From: Gemmatimonadota bacterium
GTDB taxonomy: Bacteria; Latescibacterota; UBA2968; UBA8231
Assembly: GCA_002712305.1 (NCBI GenBank)
Contig: PATE01000047.1
Location: forward strand, 1-44,292
Reading direction: 5' to 3'
DNA: 44,292 nt
Shown: positions 35,745 to 43,414 of the stretch, piece by piece
Layout of the letters: every line of letters starts with the position of its first letter
Position numbering within the stretch: position 1 is the stretch's first letter
Position numbers and translations under genes: made by a program
The notes under the pieces: generated by a model
Database searches by the model: none
Told to the model about the DNA's origin: nothing
Seen by the model: only the letters and a program-made list of their open reading frames with translations

Positions 35745-36357
35745 GGATGATGCTCGTCGGTTGCAGTGGGCTGCAGATCTGGGTCGATCAGTCGAGACTG
35801 CGGAGGTCGCTGGCCCGACGGTGGTATCAATCTGCGGATAGTTGGTTCTACGACATTCGAGTCAGATCTCCAAGGGGAGGTCAGGTTGGCCGGGGTACGG
35901 CCCAGAGTTCGCATGTGCGAACGATCAAGAGGCCAGCGGATTCACGATCGATGATTCAGCACGTGCGTGATTCGCACTGCGCGGTTGATCAACAACTAGG
36001 CACTCTATCGGTTTTGGTGGACTACAACTGGTCATAGTGGTCTTATGTTGCTGTAAACACAACGCTTGGGCTGTACTTGGGAATGGGTACAGAGCGGTTG
36101 TGGATAGAATCCGAGCAGATCATTCATCGATCACTGAGGTGCGACTGCGAGGGACTGGTTTGCTATAACTGGTTGATGGTGAACGACTTGTGGGTATGTG
36201 CGCAGCGTGACCGATTCTCTGGCACGGCGCGTGCAACAGGGTGGGTACGCAGGCGGGATCGCTTCGGCGTCCTGCTGCGACAAACACGCAATCTGCCGCG
36301 GGGTCGACGCAACAAGGCGACGGCTCGCGGGGCATCCTCATCCCTGGAGGGTTTCAC
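35745..36357. other. gene-poor stretch of about 610 bases
   Basis: No convincing gene or RNA is visible here. The short ORFs are not family-like and the base composition is more AT-rich than the surroundings. It contains a near-perfect 16-bp palindrome, GTTCGCA-TG-TGCGAAC, at 35907-35922. The region precedes the small DUF4258/DUF2283 pair and could hold its promoter or be debris of an inserted segment. Confidence 0.5.
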
Positions 36358-36552
36358 ATGCTACAAGTGGCGACAGAGCCAAGGCAGGTCCTCTCTGTAC
36401 ACCCGGGAAGGATCGTCGCTCAGTCGCCCGTGGCCTTCGCAGATGGCATGTTCCTCGTCCGCGTCTTCATCGACATGGACCATTCGCCTCCCACCATCGT
36501 GACAGCCTACCGCACCAGCAAGATGACCAAGTATTGGAGTGACACAGAATGA
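36358..36552 (+). CDS. DUF4258-like small protein (toxin-like partner)
   Basis: A 64-residue protein starting at ATG 36358, with GGAGGG (36345-36350) seven bases upstream. It reads MLQVATEPRQVLSVHPGRIV and ends with FIDMDHSPPTIVTAYRTSKMTKYW, the characteristic C-terminus of DUF4258 proteins. The usual N-terminal helices and His-containing first half are absent or very short, so it may be a minimal or truncated member. Its stop overlaps the next start (ATGA), a toxin-antitoxin-like arrangement. Toxic activity is not established. Confidence 0.72.
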   Translation: MLQVATEPRQVLSVHPGRIVAQSPVAFADGMFLVRVFIDMDHSPPTIVTAYRTSKMTKYWSDTE

Positions 36553-36752
36553 AAGTCACCTACGATCAGCAGACTGATACACTTAGCGTGATTCTTCGAA
36601 ATGACGTGGCTGTCGTCGATAGCGATGAAGAGAAACAGGGCGTCGTGCTGGACTACGGAGAAGACGGGCACCTTGTGTCGATCGAAGTACTCGAGGCGTC
36701 ATCGTGGGTCACTGACGCTACGCACGTCGATTTCGAGCGAACGGGTCAGTAG
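36549..36752 (+). CDS. DUF2283 small protein (antitoxin-like partner)
   Basis: A 67-residue DUF2283 protein. MKVTYDQQTDTLSVILRN and VDSDEEKQGVVLDYGEDGHLVSIEVLEAS are the conserved beta-rich halves of the family. DUF2283 genes often follow DUF4258 genes, and the two are proposed to form toxin-antitoxin pairs. ATGA overlap with the preceding gene supports coupling. It ends convergently with the flavin-reductase gene. Confidence 0.85.
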   Translation: MKVTYDQQTDTLSVILRNDVAVVDSDEEKQGVVLDYGEDGHLVSIEVLEASSWVTDATHVDFERTGQ

Positions 36753-36812
36753 CCCCTCTCCGGGGTCGGAGCTGACTGCACCGATCTCCTCTGCCTTCGC
36801 TTCAGGCGACGT

Positions 36813-37442
36813 TCATTCTTCTTTGTAAGGCCAGACCGGGCGTTCGATGGCGAAGGCTTGTTTCACGTCGACGTAATCCAGCGCGCCGAGGCGGCCGATG
36901 GGTCTGAGTTTCGCCACGTCCACGTGACCCTCTGACAGCACTCGTTCGTCGATGTGAATGCCGACGACCTGGCCGAAGACGACGGTGTTGTCGTCCTCTT
37001 CCTCGTCACACGGCAACTTCAAGATCTGCGTCGTGCGGCATTCGAGATGCACGGGGCTTTCGGCGACTCGGCTCGGTGTCACGATCTGTGACGGGGCCTT
37101 CGTCAGCCCCGCGATGTCGAATTCGTCGACGTCTCTTGGCGCTGCGACGGAGGACGAATTCATCTGCTCGCGCAGATCCCAGGTGGCGAGATTGACGACG
37201 AACTCTCCCGTGTCCTGGGCGTTGGCGACACTGTCCTTGAGGCCGCCGGTTCGGTGTCCCGTCGTGGCGGCGAACATGACCTGGGGCGGGCCGTAGGCGA
37301 CGGCGTTGAAGAACGAATAGGGCGCCAGGTTGTCCACGCCCTCGGCGCTGCGCGTGGAGATCCAACCGATCGGCCGGGGGACGACCAGGTAGTTGAAGGG
37401 ATCCCGCGGCAGGCCGTGATCATCTTCGGGGCGATAGAACAT
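36813..37442 (-). CDS. flavin reductase-like (FMN-binding split-barrel) protein
   Basis: A 209-residue protein of the flavoredoxin/DIM6-NTAB family. It has the N-terminal PRPIGWISTRSAEGVDNLAPYSFFNAVAYGPP block that binds FMN, GEFVVNLATWDLREQMN in the middle and FGQVVGIHIDE near the C-terminus. It begins with the ATG immediately after the TAG of the ArsC-like selenoprotein gene (TAGATG), so both are translated from one message. It may supply reduced flavin or act as a ferric/flavin reductase; a direct link to ArsC is inferred only from adjacency. Confidence 0.9.
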   Translation of the reverse strand: MFYRPEDDHGLPRDPFNYLVVPRPIGWISTRSAEGVDNLAPYSFFNAVAYGPPQVMFAATTGHRTGGLKDSVANAQDTGEFVVNLATWDLREQMNSSSVAAPRDVDEFDIAGLTKAPSQIVTPSRVAESPVHLECRTTQILKLPCDEEEDDNTVVFGQVVGIHIDERVLSEGHVDVAKLRPIGRLGALDYVDVKQAFAIERPVWPYKEE

Positions 37443-37793
37443 CTAGTCGAGGATCTCTTCGACCTTCTCCGCCGGACGGGCGATGACGGCTCTGTCGCCG
37501 CGAATCACGATGGGGCGATTCATCACCTCCGGATGCTCCAGCAGCAGCGTGACGAGGGCATCGTTGTCGCCAATGTCCTCGATGTTGCGTCCGAGCTTCT
37601 CGAAAGAGCCGCTGTGCAGCATCTCTGCCGGCGCCAGGCCGAGCAGTTCGATGAAGCGGCGATAGTCTGCCTCGGAGGGTGGATTCTCGATATATTCGAT
37701 GACGTCGAACTCGACGTTGCGGTCGCGCAGAATCTCCTGCGCTCCCCTCGACTTGCTTCAATTGGGGTTGTGGTAGACGGTCACATCGGCCAC
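37443..37793 (-). CDS. arsC: ArsC-family reductase with selenocysteine (UGA) at the catalytic cysteine
   Basis: Reading from GTG 37793 (AGGAG seven bases upstream) to TAG at 37443-37445 gives 116 codons, the normal ArsC/Spx length, with a single in-frame UGA at 37758-37760. The start reads [22 protein letters not shown]: position 12, the catalytic Cys of ArsC (HNPxCSxSR), is the UGA. Downstream sequence is intact and family-like: [35 protein letters not shown] (Arg93) and [17 protein letters not shown] (Arg106), matching the ArsC arginines; the first expected Arg appears as His60. A stem-loop follows the UGA. Sec-containing arsenate reductase-like proteins have been reported from marine metagenomes. 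A TGC-to-TGA error is the main alternative. Confidence 0.85.
37722..37760 (-). promoter_or_regulatory. bacterial SECIS-like element with Sec UGA codon
   Basis: Immediately after the UGA the mRNA forms GCGCAG (37737-37742), loop GAGAUU (37731-37736), CUGCGC (37725-37730): a perfect six-pair stem. A lower GUC/GAC extension is separated by a one-sided bulge. The first loop base is G, 22 nt after the UGA, within the 16-37 nt window known for bacterial SECIS elements. SelB would bind this to insert selenocysteine. Confidence 0.7.
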
Positions 37794-37972
37794 GTGGAAG
37801 CTCCTTTCCTCTACGAGCGCGGCGAGACTTCTATGGTCGCTAAGAAACCAGGCTCTCGAGTGCTGTCAACGGCGTGAACCCCGTGAACCGCTGGCTCGAT
37901 GGCGGGCATCCATATTGTATTGTGCTCACCGAGCTTCTCAGGCAGTCCACCCACGAAACAGATGGTCCGTCG

Positions 37973-38495
37973 ATGCCCGAAGAACACAACGAGGACATCG
38001 CCGTGATGGCCCTCGATTACCCCTCGATGATTCATGGGCGAAGGACCTCTACGAAGGCTGTGGGTTCAGCGCACCCATGCCGAAGACCTCAGAAGAATGG
38101 GCCATGTTCTCCTCGCAGAATGCGGAGTTGCAGCAGGCGCTGGCCGATCTGAGTGCGACACAACAGCAACTGCTGCTGCAGGAGAAGATGGCTGGCCTGG
38201 GCAAACTCGTGGCGGGTATCGCGCACGAGATGAACACACTGGTGGGCGCGATCGAGTCTGCCCTGGATCTATCGAACGTCTCGCCAAGGCGATCGCCGGG
38301 CTGAGCACGTCCAATTCCACGGCTCAAGAGGCAGCTTCGCGAATCGCCACGGTGGTGAAGAGTCTGCGTGCTTTCGCCCGCCTTGATGAGGCGGAGTATC
38401 AGATGCTCGATTCCCTCTTCGATTTCGAATTCCGCCAGGAGGATGGGCGCGTGAAGTTGGGCATGGGGTTGCCGATGGACTACAGCGAGGTCTGA
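37973..38495 (+). pseudogene. decayed sensor histidine kinase
   Basis: Pieces of one histidine kinase gene lie in three frames. From ATG 37973 the first frame reads [18 protein letters not shown] second frame (about 38015-38275) reads [38 protein letters not shown] and [17 protein letters not shown], the last being the H-box. A third frame reads [21 protein letters not shown] and VVKSLRAFARLDEAEYQ, then jumps to FEFRQEDGRVKLGMGLPMDYS, an ATPase-domain end. About 100 residues of the ATP-binding domain are missing between them. Two frameshifts plus an internal deletion make it non-functional. Confidence 0.7.
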
Positions 38496-38544
38496 GTCAC
38501 GCATCCAGTCGACGCGATCTCGGATTGCACCTATCGTCTCTGAC

Positions 38545-40173
38545 ATGAGTTCCTCCTACGACGTCATCATCATCGGCGGCGGTCACAATGGTCTGGTGAC
38601 GGCCGCCTATCTCGGCAAGGCAGGGTATCGCACGCTCGTGCTCGAGCGGCGCGATGTGCTCGGTGGCTGCAGCGTCACCGAGCAAGACATCTTCCCCGGC
38701 TACAAGATCTCCGCCGCTTCTTATGTGGCGAGTCTCTTTCATCCGAACATCATCCGCGATCTGGATCTGCACGCGAACGGGCTTGAGTTCCTCGTGCGTG
38801 ATCCGCCGTCCTTCACGCCCTTCGCCGACGGCTCGCACTTGTTCTCCTGTCTGGAATTGGCGGATACGCAGAAGGAGATCGCCAAGTTCTCTCAGCGTGA
38901 CGCTGACCGTTACGCCGAGTACGAGGCGATGCTGACGCGGATCGCCGAACAGATCGAACCACTGCTGCTGATGACACCACCCGATCCGACGTCGCTCGAC
39001 CCGCGCAATCTGTGGCGTCTGTTGGGCATGGGAAAGATGGCCAAGGGGCTTGCCGGTGATTTCCTGCCAGCGTTGCAACTGGCGTCGGCGAGTGTGGCCG
39101 ATTTCGTGCGCGACTGGTTCGAGTCGGATGCGATGCAGTCGACACTTGCCACGGATGGGATCATCGGCGCTTATGCCGGTGTCGAATCACCGGGGACCGC
39201 TTATGTGCTGCTGCACCATGTGATGGGTGGGATCACCGACGCGGCGGGGACGTACCATCGAGGCCGTTGGGCCTATGTGCGCGGCGGCATGGGTGGCATT
39301 CCTGCGTCGATCGTCGCTTCGACCCAGGCGCGTCATGATCCGGTGGACTTCATCGCCGGTGAGCCCGTGGTGCGTATCCTCGTCGACAAGGGGAAGGTGC
39401 GCGGTGTCGAACTGACGAATGGTGAGGTGATCGAGGCGCCGACGGTGGTGTCGGCGGTGGATCCGCGCATCACCTATCTCGGCTTGCTCGATGAAGAGAA
39501 TCTCGACGCAGAGTTCGTCGAACAGATTCGCAACTACAAGATGAAGGGGGCCACGACGAAGGTGAATCTGGTGCTCTCCGACTTGCCAGATTTCACGGCC
39601 CTGCCCGGTGTGGAACGGGGTCGCCAGCACAGCGGCACGATTCACGTGTGTGAGAATCTCGAATACATGGAGCGGGCCTGGGAGGATGCCAAACACGGTC
39701 GCTGGTCACGCGAACCGATCCTCGAGTGCACGATCCCCTCCGTCTACGACGACACTTTGGTGCCCCCGGAACACCCGGATCATCACGTGATGAACATCTT
39801 CGCGCTGTATGGTCCGAAGAAGCTGGTGGGTTCTACGTGGAAGGAGGAGGGCCCGGCTTTTCTGGATCGGATCATCGAGAAGCTGGGGGAGTTCGCGCCG
39901 AATCTACCGGGTTCGGTGGTGCACAAACAGATCCTGACGCCGGACGATCTGGAAGAACGCTACGCGTTGACGGAAGGCTGCATCTTCCACGGCGCCATGG
40001 GCCTGGATCAGCTGTTCTGGGCGCGACCGCTGCCGTCGATCGCGCAGTATCGTGGGCCCTTGGACGGGCTCTACATGTGTGGGTCGGGGACACACCCTGG
40101 TGGTGGTGTGACGGGCATCCCCGGTCACAATGCGGCGCGCGAGATTCTGCGGGACAAGCCGCCGCGGGGTTGA
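38545..40173 (+). CDS. FAD-dependent oxidoreductase, PYROXD2/phytoene desaturase-like
   Basis: A 542-residue flavoprotein. The N-terminal dinucleotide fold is DVIIIGGGHNGLVTAAYLGKAG with acidic ERRD, followed by the GGCSVTEQDIFPGYKIS block. A C-terminal FAD segment (LDGLYMCGSGTHPGGGVTGIPGHNAAREI) is characteristic of the PYROXD2/CrtI-like branch. Such enzymes oxidise or isomerise unsaturated substrates; bacterial members are often uncharacterised. It is intact and begins 49 bp after the kinase remnant. Confidence 0.92.
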   Translation: MSSSYDVIIIGGGHNGLVTAAYLGKAGYRTLVLERRDVLGGCSVTEQDIFPGYKISAASYVASLFHPNIIRDLDLHANGLEFLVRDPPSFTPFADGSHLFSCLELADTQKEIAKFSQRDADRYAEYEAMLTRIAEQIEPLLLMTPPDPTSLDPRNLWRLLGMGKMAKGLAGDFLPALQLASASVADFVRDWFESDAMQSTLATDGIIGAYAGVESPGTAYVLLHHVMGGITDAAGTYHRGRWAYVRGGMGGIPASIVASTQARHDPVDFIAGEPVVRILVDKGKVRGVELTNGEVIEAPTVVSAVDPRITYLGLLDEENLDAEFVEQIRNYKMKGATTKVNLVLSDLPDFTALPGVERGRQHSGTIHVCENLEYMERAWEDAKHGRWSREPILECTIPSVYDDTLVPPEHPDHHVMNIFALYGPKKLVGSTWKEEGPAFLDRIIEKLGEFAPNLPGSVVHKQILTPDDLEERYALTEGCIFHGAMGLDQLFWARPLPSIAQYRGPLDGLYMCGSGTHPGGGVTGIPGHNAAREILRDKPPRG

Positions 40174-40489
40174 GGGCGGTTCTCGGCCGTTTGCCGGAGC
40201 CCTCCGTGATGGGCGGCTACGTCTCACACTCGGGTCCCCCTTGATACTCTTGCAAATCGGCGAGGTCGTGGATTGCGTTCAGGCTCTTGTCGGGCTGCGT
40301 GCCGGTTTGTCGGAGTGGGGGCCCTCGCGGGTCCGAGGGCCCCATCGTGTCATTTCAGCGAGGGCTTTCCGGTGACGACGATGAATTCAGCGGACTGCCT
40401 CGACAGGTACTGTACTTCACGTCAGGTACAGAGTGTGTCGGCACCGATGTCAGACGGGCTCCGGAGCTCCTCACGTTGCGCCGGTGGGC
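40174..40489. other. intergenic stretch between convergent genes
   Basis: No gene is seen in these 316 bases; short ORFs lack family character. The stretch holds a strong hairpin at 40318-40343. Confidence 0.5.
40318..40343. terminator. 10-bp perfect hairpin between convergent genes
   Basis: GGGGCCCTCG (40318-40327), loop CGGGTC, CGAGGGCCCC (40334-40343). It lies between the PYROXD2-like gene and the oppositely oriented TIM-barrel gene, so it could end both messages. There is no clear T-run on either side, so it may act only as a stabilising or pausing hairpin. Confidence 0.5.
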
Positions 40490-41317
40490 TCAAACGTCCC
40501 CCACACATCCCTTGAGCTTTGCCAATCCTTCGCGGGCCACCACGGTCGGTCCCTGTGCCCAGTACGCCTCGTTGAATAACTCTAGAGAGAGCATTCCCGT
40601 GAAGCCGATCGTTTTCAGGGAAGCAACGATCTGTGGCCAAGGAGCGAGGCCGTCGCCGGGATAGACGCGATCGGCATCGGTGATGTCGGCGCGCGTCGGC
40701 GACGCGGGATAATCATTCACGTGCACGAGTCCGAGGCGTCCGGCACCGAAGTGCTCGAAGCCCACATGATGTCCACTTCCCTTGTACATGTGAAACACAT
40801 CGGCCAGCAGCTGCACGCCGGGTCGTCCACATTCTGCGGCGATCATTAGCACTTCGCCCGTGCGGCCGAGGGTTTGTGCGATGCCCCAGTATTCCAGCAA
40901 CGGTGTGACGCCTGATTCGGCGGCGAGGTCGACGAGTTCGGCGAAGCGCTCGGTCACGGGAAGCAGATCGACGTTGCGATCGTGGATGCCGAAAGGGGGT
41001 GCGGCGACGCAGGGGCAACCTAGATCTCGTGCTATCTGGAAGCAGCGAGCTGCTTCTTCGAACCCTTTGGCGCGTCGATCGTCTTCGGGCACAGCCCATT
41101 CGGGGAAGCCGATGAGATTGACGATGGAGAGGCCACGTTCATCGGCTCGGGCTTTCACCTGTGCGAGAGTGCCCCCGCCATCGACCCAGGCGTCCAATTC
41201 GGCTACCCACGGTTCGATACCGTCGTATCCCGCGTCAGCGGTGGTGTCGATCATGTCGAGGATGGTTGCACCGTCGCTGCGGATGGTGCTGGTGTTCAGA
41301 CAGTAGGAGAAGGGCAT
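40490..41317 (-). CDS. sugar phosphate isomerase/epimerase-like TIM-barrel protein
   Basis: A 275-residue xylose-isomerase-like/AP-endonuclease-2-type barrel starting MPFSYCLNTSTIRSDGATIL at 41317. It has NLIGFPEWAVPEDD, LLEYWGIAQTLGR (metal Glu region), VQLLADVFHMYKGSG and LGLVHVNDYP (metal His), and ends LSLELFNEAYWAQGP. Such proteins isomerise or epimerise sugars such as inosose or keto-sugars. It follows the decayed glycoside-hydrolase gene by 8 bp. Confidence 0.9.
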   Translation of the reverse strand: MPFSYCLNTSTIRSDGATILDMIDTTADAGYDGIEPWVAELDAWVDGGGTLAQVKARADERGLSIVNLIGFPEWAVPEDDRRAKGFEEAARCFQIARDLGCPCVAAPPFGIHDRNVDLLPVTERFAELVDLAAESGVTPLLEYWGIAQTLGRTGEVLMIAAECGRPGVQLLADVFHMYKGSGHHVGFEHFGAGRLGLVHVNDYPASPTRADITDADRVYPGDGLAPWPQIVASLKTIGFTGMLSLELFNEAYWAQGPTVVAREGLAKLKGCVGDV

Positions 41318-41325
41318 GTTGAGTC

Positions 41326-42480
41326 TCAGCCGTCGGTGAAGGAATAGGCGCGGTCGGTGGTGATGCCCTGGAACGTGCGCAGGGTTGTGCGCTGAAACAA
41401 GCCAGCCGTGTCGGCCTCCCAGCCTTCCAGTTCCTGGCGGTGTCCGAGTCGACGGATCATGCTCCACTCGCTGGCGCGTGTGCGTCGTGCATGCGTGTCC
41501 CAGAGGCTGAGTCCGTCGATACCCGTTGCATAGTAGTCAATGGCCCGCTGCCGATACCCTTCGGCAGGCATACCGCGGGGGTAGACGTCGGCGTAGATCC
41601 GGCACTCGCGTCCGGACGAGGGGTCAGACGCGGGCTGTCGGTGGTCATCGCCGGCGGCAGATGGTGTCGCTCGAGCTTCGACGAATTTGGCGAGCAGTTC
41701 GGCGCTGACGCTCGTGGGGTCCGGTATGCCAGCTGCGGCCGAATGGCAGGGGTGGACGATGCAGTGATCCATCAGTCCTTCCTGCATCCAGGTGGCGGCG
41801 TCGATGGACGAACCGAGACAGTACTCGGCGTAGATCTCATGGATGGGCAGGTAGTTGTCCATCTTGAGGCCTGAGAAGCGCAGGCTCGCGTAGATCTGCA
41901 GGTCGTGTTCGTGGGCGCGCTCGATGGGTGGCATCGGGATCGCTGTCACCGCCGGTACCCCACAGGACGAGCCGTAAGTAAGCTAGGTTGGCGAAGAAAT
42001 GATCCGTGCCATAGAACGGGACGGGAGGCGCGATGACGAGATCCTGGCCGGTGAGATCTGCCGTGCGCCAGTAGGCCTCGGCGAGTTCGAAGATGCCGAA
42101 CCCGGATTTCTCGGCGAAGTCACCGTCCTTCGGCAGGCACTGTTCACGACCGATGGTGGCGAAGGCGTCTTCTCCCGAGAGACGGACGCGGATCTGCGGA
42201 CCTTCGAGGCGTAGTGCATGCCGAGATGGATGTCGAAGCGACCTGTTACACCGAGCGGGAGTGCAACGGGCGGCGGGTTCACGAAGGGCTCGTCGGCTGG
42301 TCGTCGCATGGCGGCGTGAAAGGCCGGGTAGTAGGTGTAATAGAGCATGCGACCGGCGATGCCGCTCTCGGTCTCATAGTCGACGAGCATCCACTTGCCA
42401 TTGCTCCACTGCGGGCATAGGCTGGTCGCCGGAAGACAGGCGCTCAGGTCTGAGAGGATCACGTCTTCCGTCATCATCAT
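41326..42480 (-). pseudogene. decayed glycoside-hydrolase-like gene in three frames
   Basis: Three consecutive frames give pieces of one protein. First (from about 42474): MMTEDVILSDLSACLPATSL, LYYTYYPAFHAAMRRP and VTGRFDIHLGMHYAS. Second (about 42205-41960): GPQIRVRLSGEDAFATIG, EKSGFGIFELAEAYWRTADL and FYGTDHFFANLAYLRLVL. Third (41949-41326): IERAHEHDLQIYASLRFSGL, GLMDHCIVHPC, IYADVYPRGMPAEGYRQRA and WSMIRRLGHRQEL, a barrel end typical of family-10-like hydrolases of this clade. Joins need a frameshift near 42205 and deletions near 41960 and after IHEIYAEY. The full-length relative should have about 650 residues; roughly 380 remain. Confidence 0.65.
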
Positions 42481-42556
42481 CGCGAGTCGTTGGAGTCTTG
42501 ATCGGATGGGGAAGGGATCGTGACATGCGCCGTGCGGCCATGATGAAGAGAGAATC

Positions 42557-43408
42557 GTGGGAGAGTTGAATCGGATCTCCATCGACGTCACCGAACCAGG
42601 GAACGTCGATCGAACGGCCGGGCCCATCACACAAGGCGTTCCCTTTGCCGACGGTGAGTTGGCAGTGGACGCGCCGGTTCGGCTGGTCGACGAGGATGGC
42701 CGTGCATTGTGCCCCTACATCCTGCGCATGGAGATGTTCGCCGGTCGTCCGGAGATCCGTTTCTCCCACACCTTCGTCTTCGACGGTGATCCTGAACGGA
42801 TCGAGGTGAATCGACTCGGTGTTGAGATCGATCTCGATCTGGGGGAAGCGGAGCAGATGTCCTTTGGGGGTACAGAAGGAGCGACAGGCGACGCACAGGA
42901 CGTTCGCATCGGACCGGCGGGCGGCATGACGCCGCAGTTGTTGCATGACGTGGTGAAGCTGTTCGGCGACGACAATCCGATCTATCAGGAGGCACTGATC
43001 GCGATCGCCGACCGTTACGTCTACCACGTCAACGACATGTACGAAGTGCTGGATGTGGATGGCCACGAACAGTTGGATCCGTACTTCAACGCGGCCATCG
43101 TCGCCTACGCCTACGAACGGACATCGCGACTCGACTACGCTGCGGACTGCCGTTACTACATCCGCGAACATTTCCCCGAACGCGCGCAGGTCATGAGTTT
43201 CACCTACGTCTGCTGGGGAAGCATCATTCCCCCCATGTTGGCGGCGGTGCGGCACGCAGAGCAGGTCCACGGGTCGTCAGCACTTCATGTGGGGGAGGCC
43301 GAGTGGATCGAGCGGGTGCGTCGGCGGTCGCCCGAGGTCACGGTCGCTGCGGCCACGACCCGTCCCGAGCGTCGCAACATCGGTCGTATCACCGGATACG
43401 AAAGCTGA
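42557..43408 (+). CDS. PcRGLX/YetA-like rhamnogalacturonan lyase-type protein, internally collapsed
   Basis: A 283-residue in-frame ORF made of blocks from a family that normally exceeds 800 residues. Residues 1-50 (NVDRTAGPITQGVPFADGEL, VDAPVRLVDEDGRAL) are the N-terminal RIFT-barrel. ILRMEMFAGRPEIRFSHTFV follows without the intervening domain. Then comes a helical segment (LDPYFNAAIVAYAYERTSRLD and MSFTYVCWGSIIPPMLAAV). Large stretches are missing between blocks although frame is kept, so it is probably non-functional or strongly shortened. It is divergent from the decayed hydrolase and 6 bp upstream of the last gene. Confidence 0.6.
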   Translation: MGELNRISIDVTEPGNVDRTAGPITQGVPFADGELAVDAPVRLVDEDGRALCPYILRMEMFAGRPEIRFSHTFVFDGDPERIEVNRLGVEIDLDLGEAEQMSFGGTEGATGDAQDVRIGPAGGMTPQLLHDVVKLFGDDNPIYQEALIAIADRYVYHVNDMYEVLDVDGHEQLDPYFNAAIVAYAYERTSRLDYAADCRYYIREHFPERAQVMSFTYVCWGSIIPPMLAAVRHAEQVHGSSALHVGEAEWIERVRRRSPEVTVAAATTRPERRNIGRITGYES

Positions 43409-43414
43409 GCCTTC

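Noticed and set aside
35907-35922. LexA/SOS box
   Set aside because: The half-sites are in the wrong order for the Bacillus-type box (CGAAC-N4-GTTCG), and no SOS gene follows.
35747-36037. Small ORFs in the 35.7-36.3 kb gap
   Set aside because: No family-like features, no ribosome site, and composition unlike coding sequence.
41966-41980. Second TetR site (TAAGTAAGC)
   Set aside because: Only a half-site, inside a decayed coding region; no symmetric partner.
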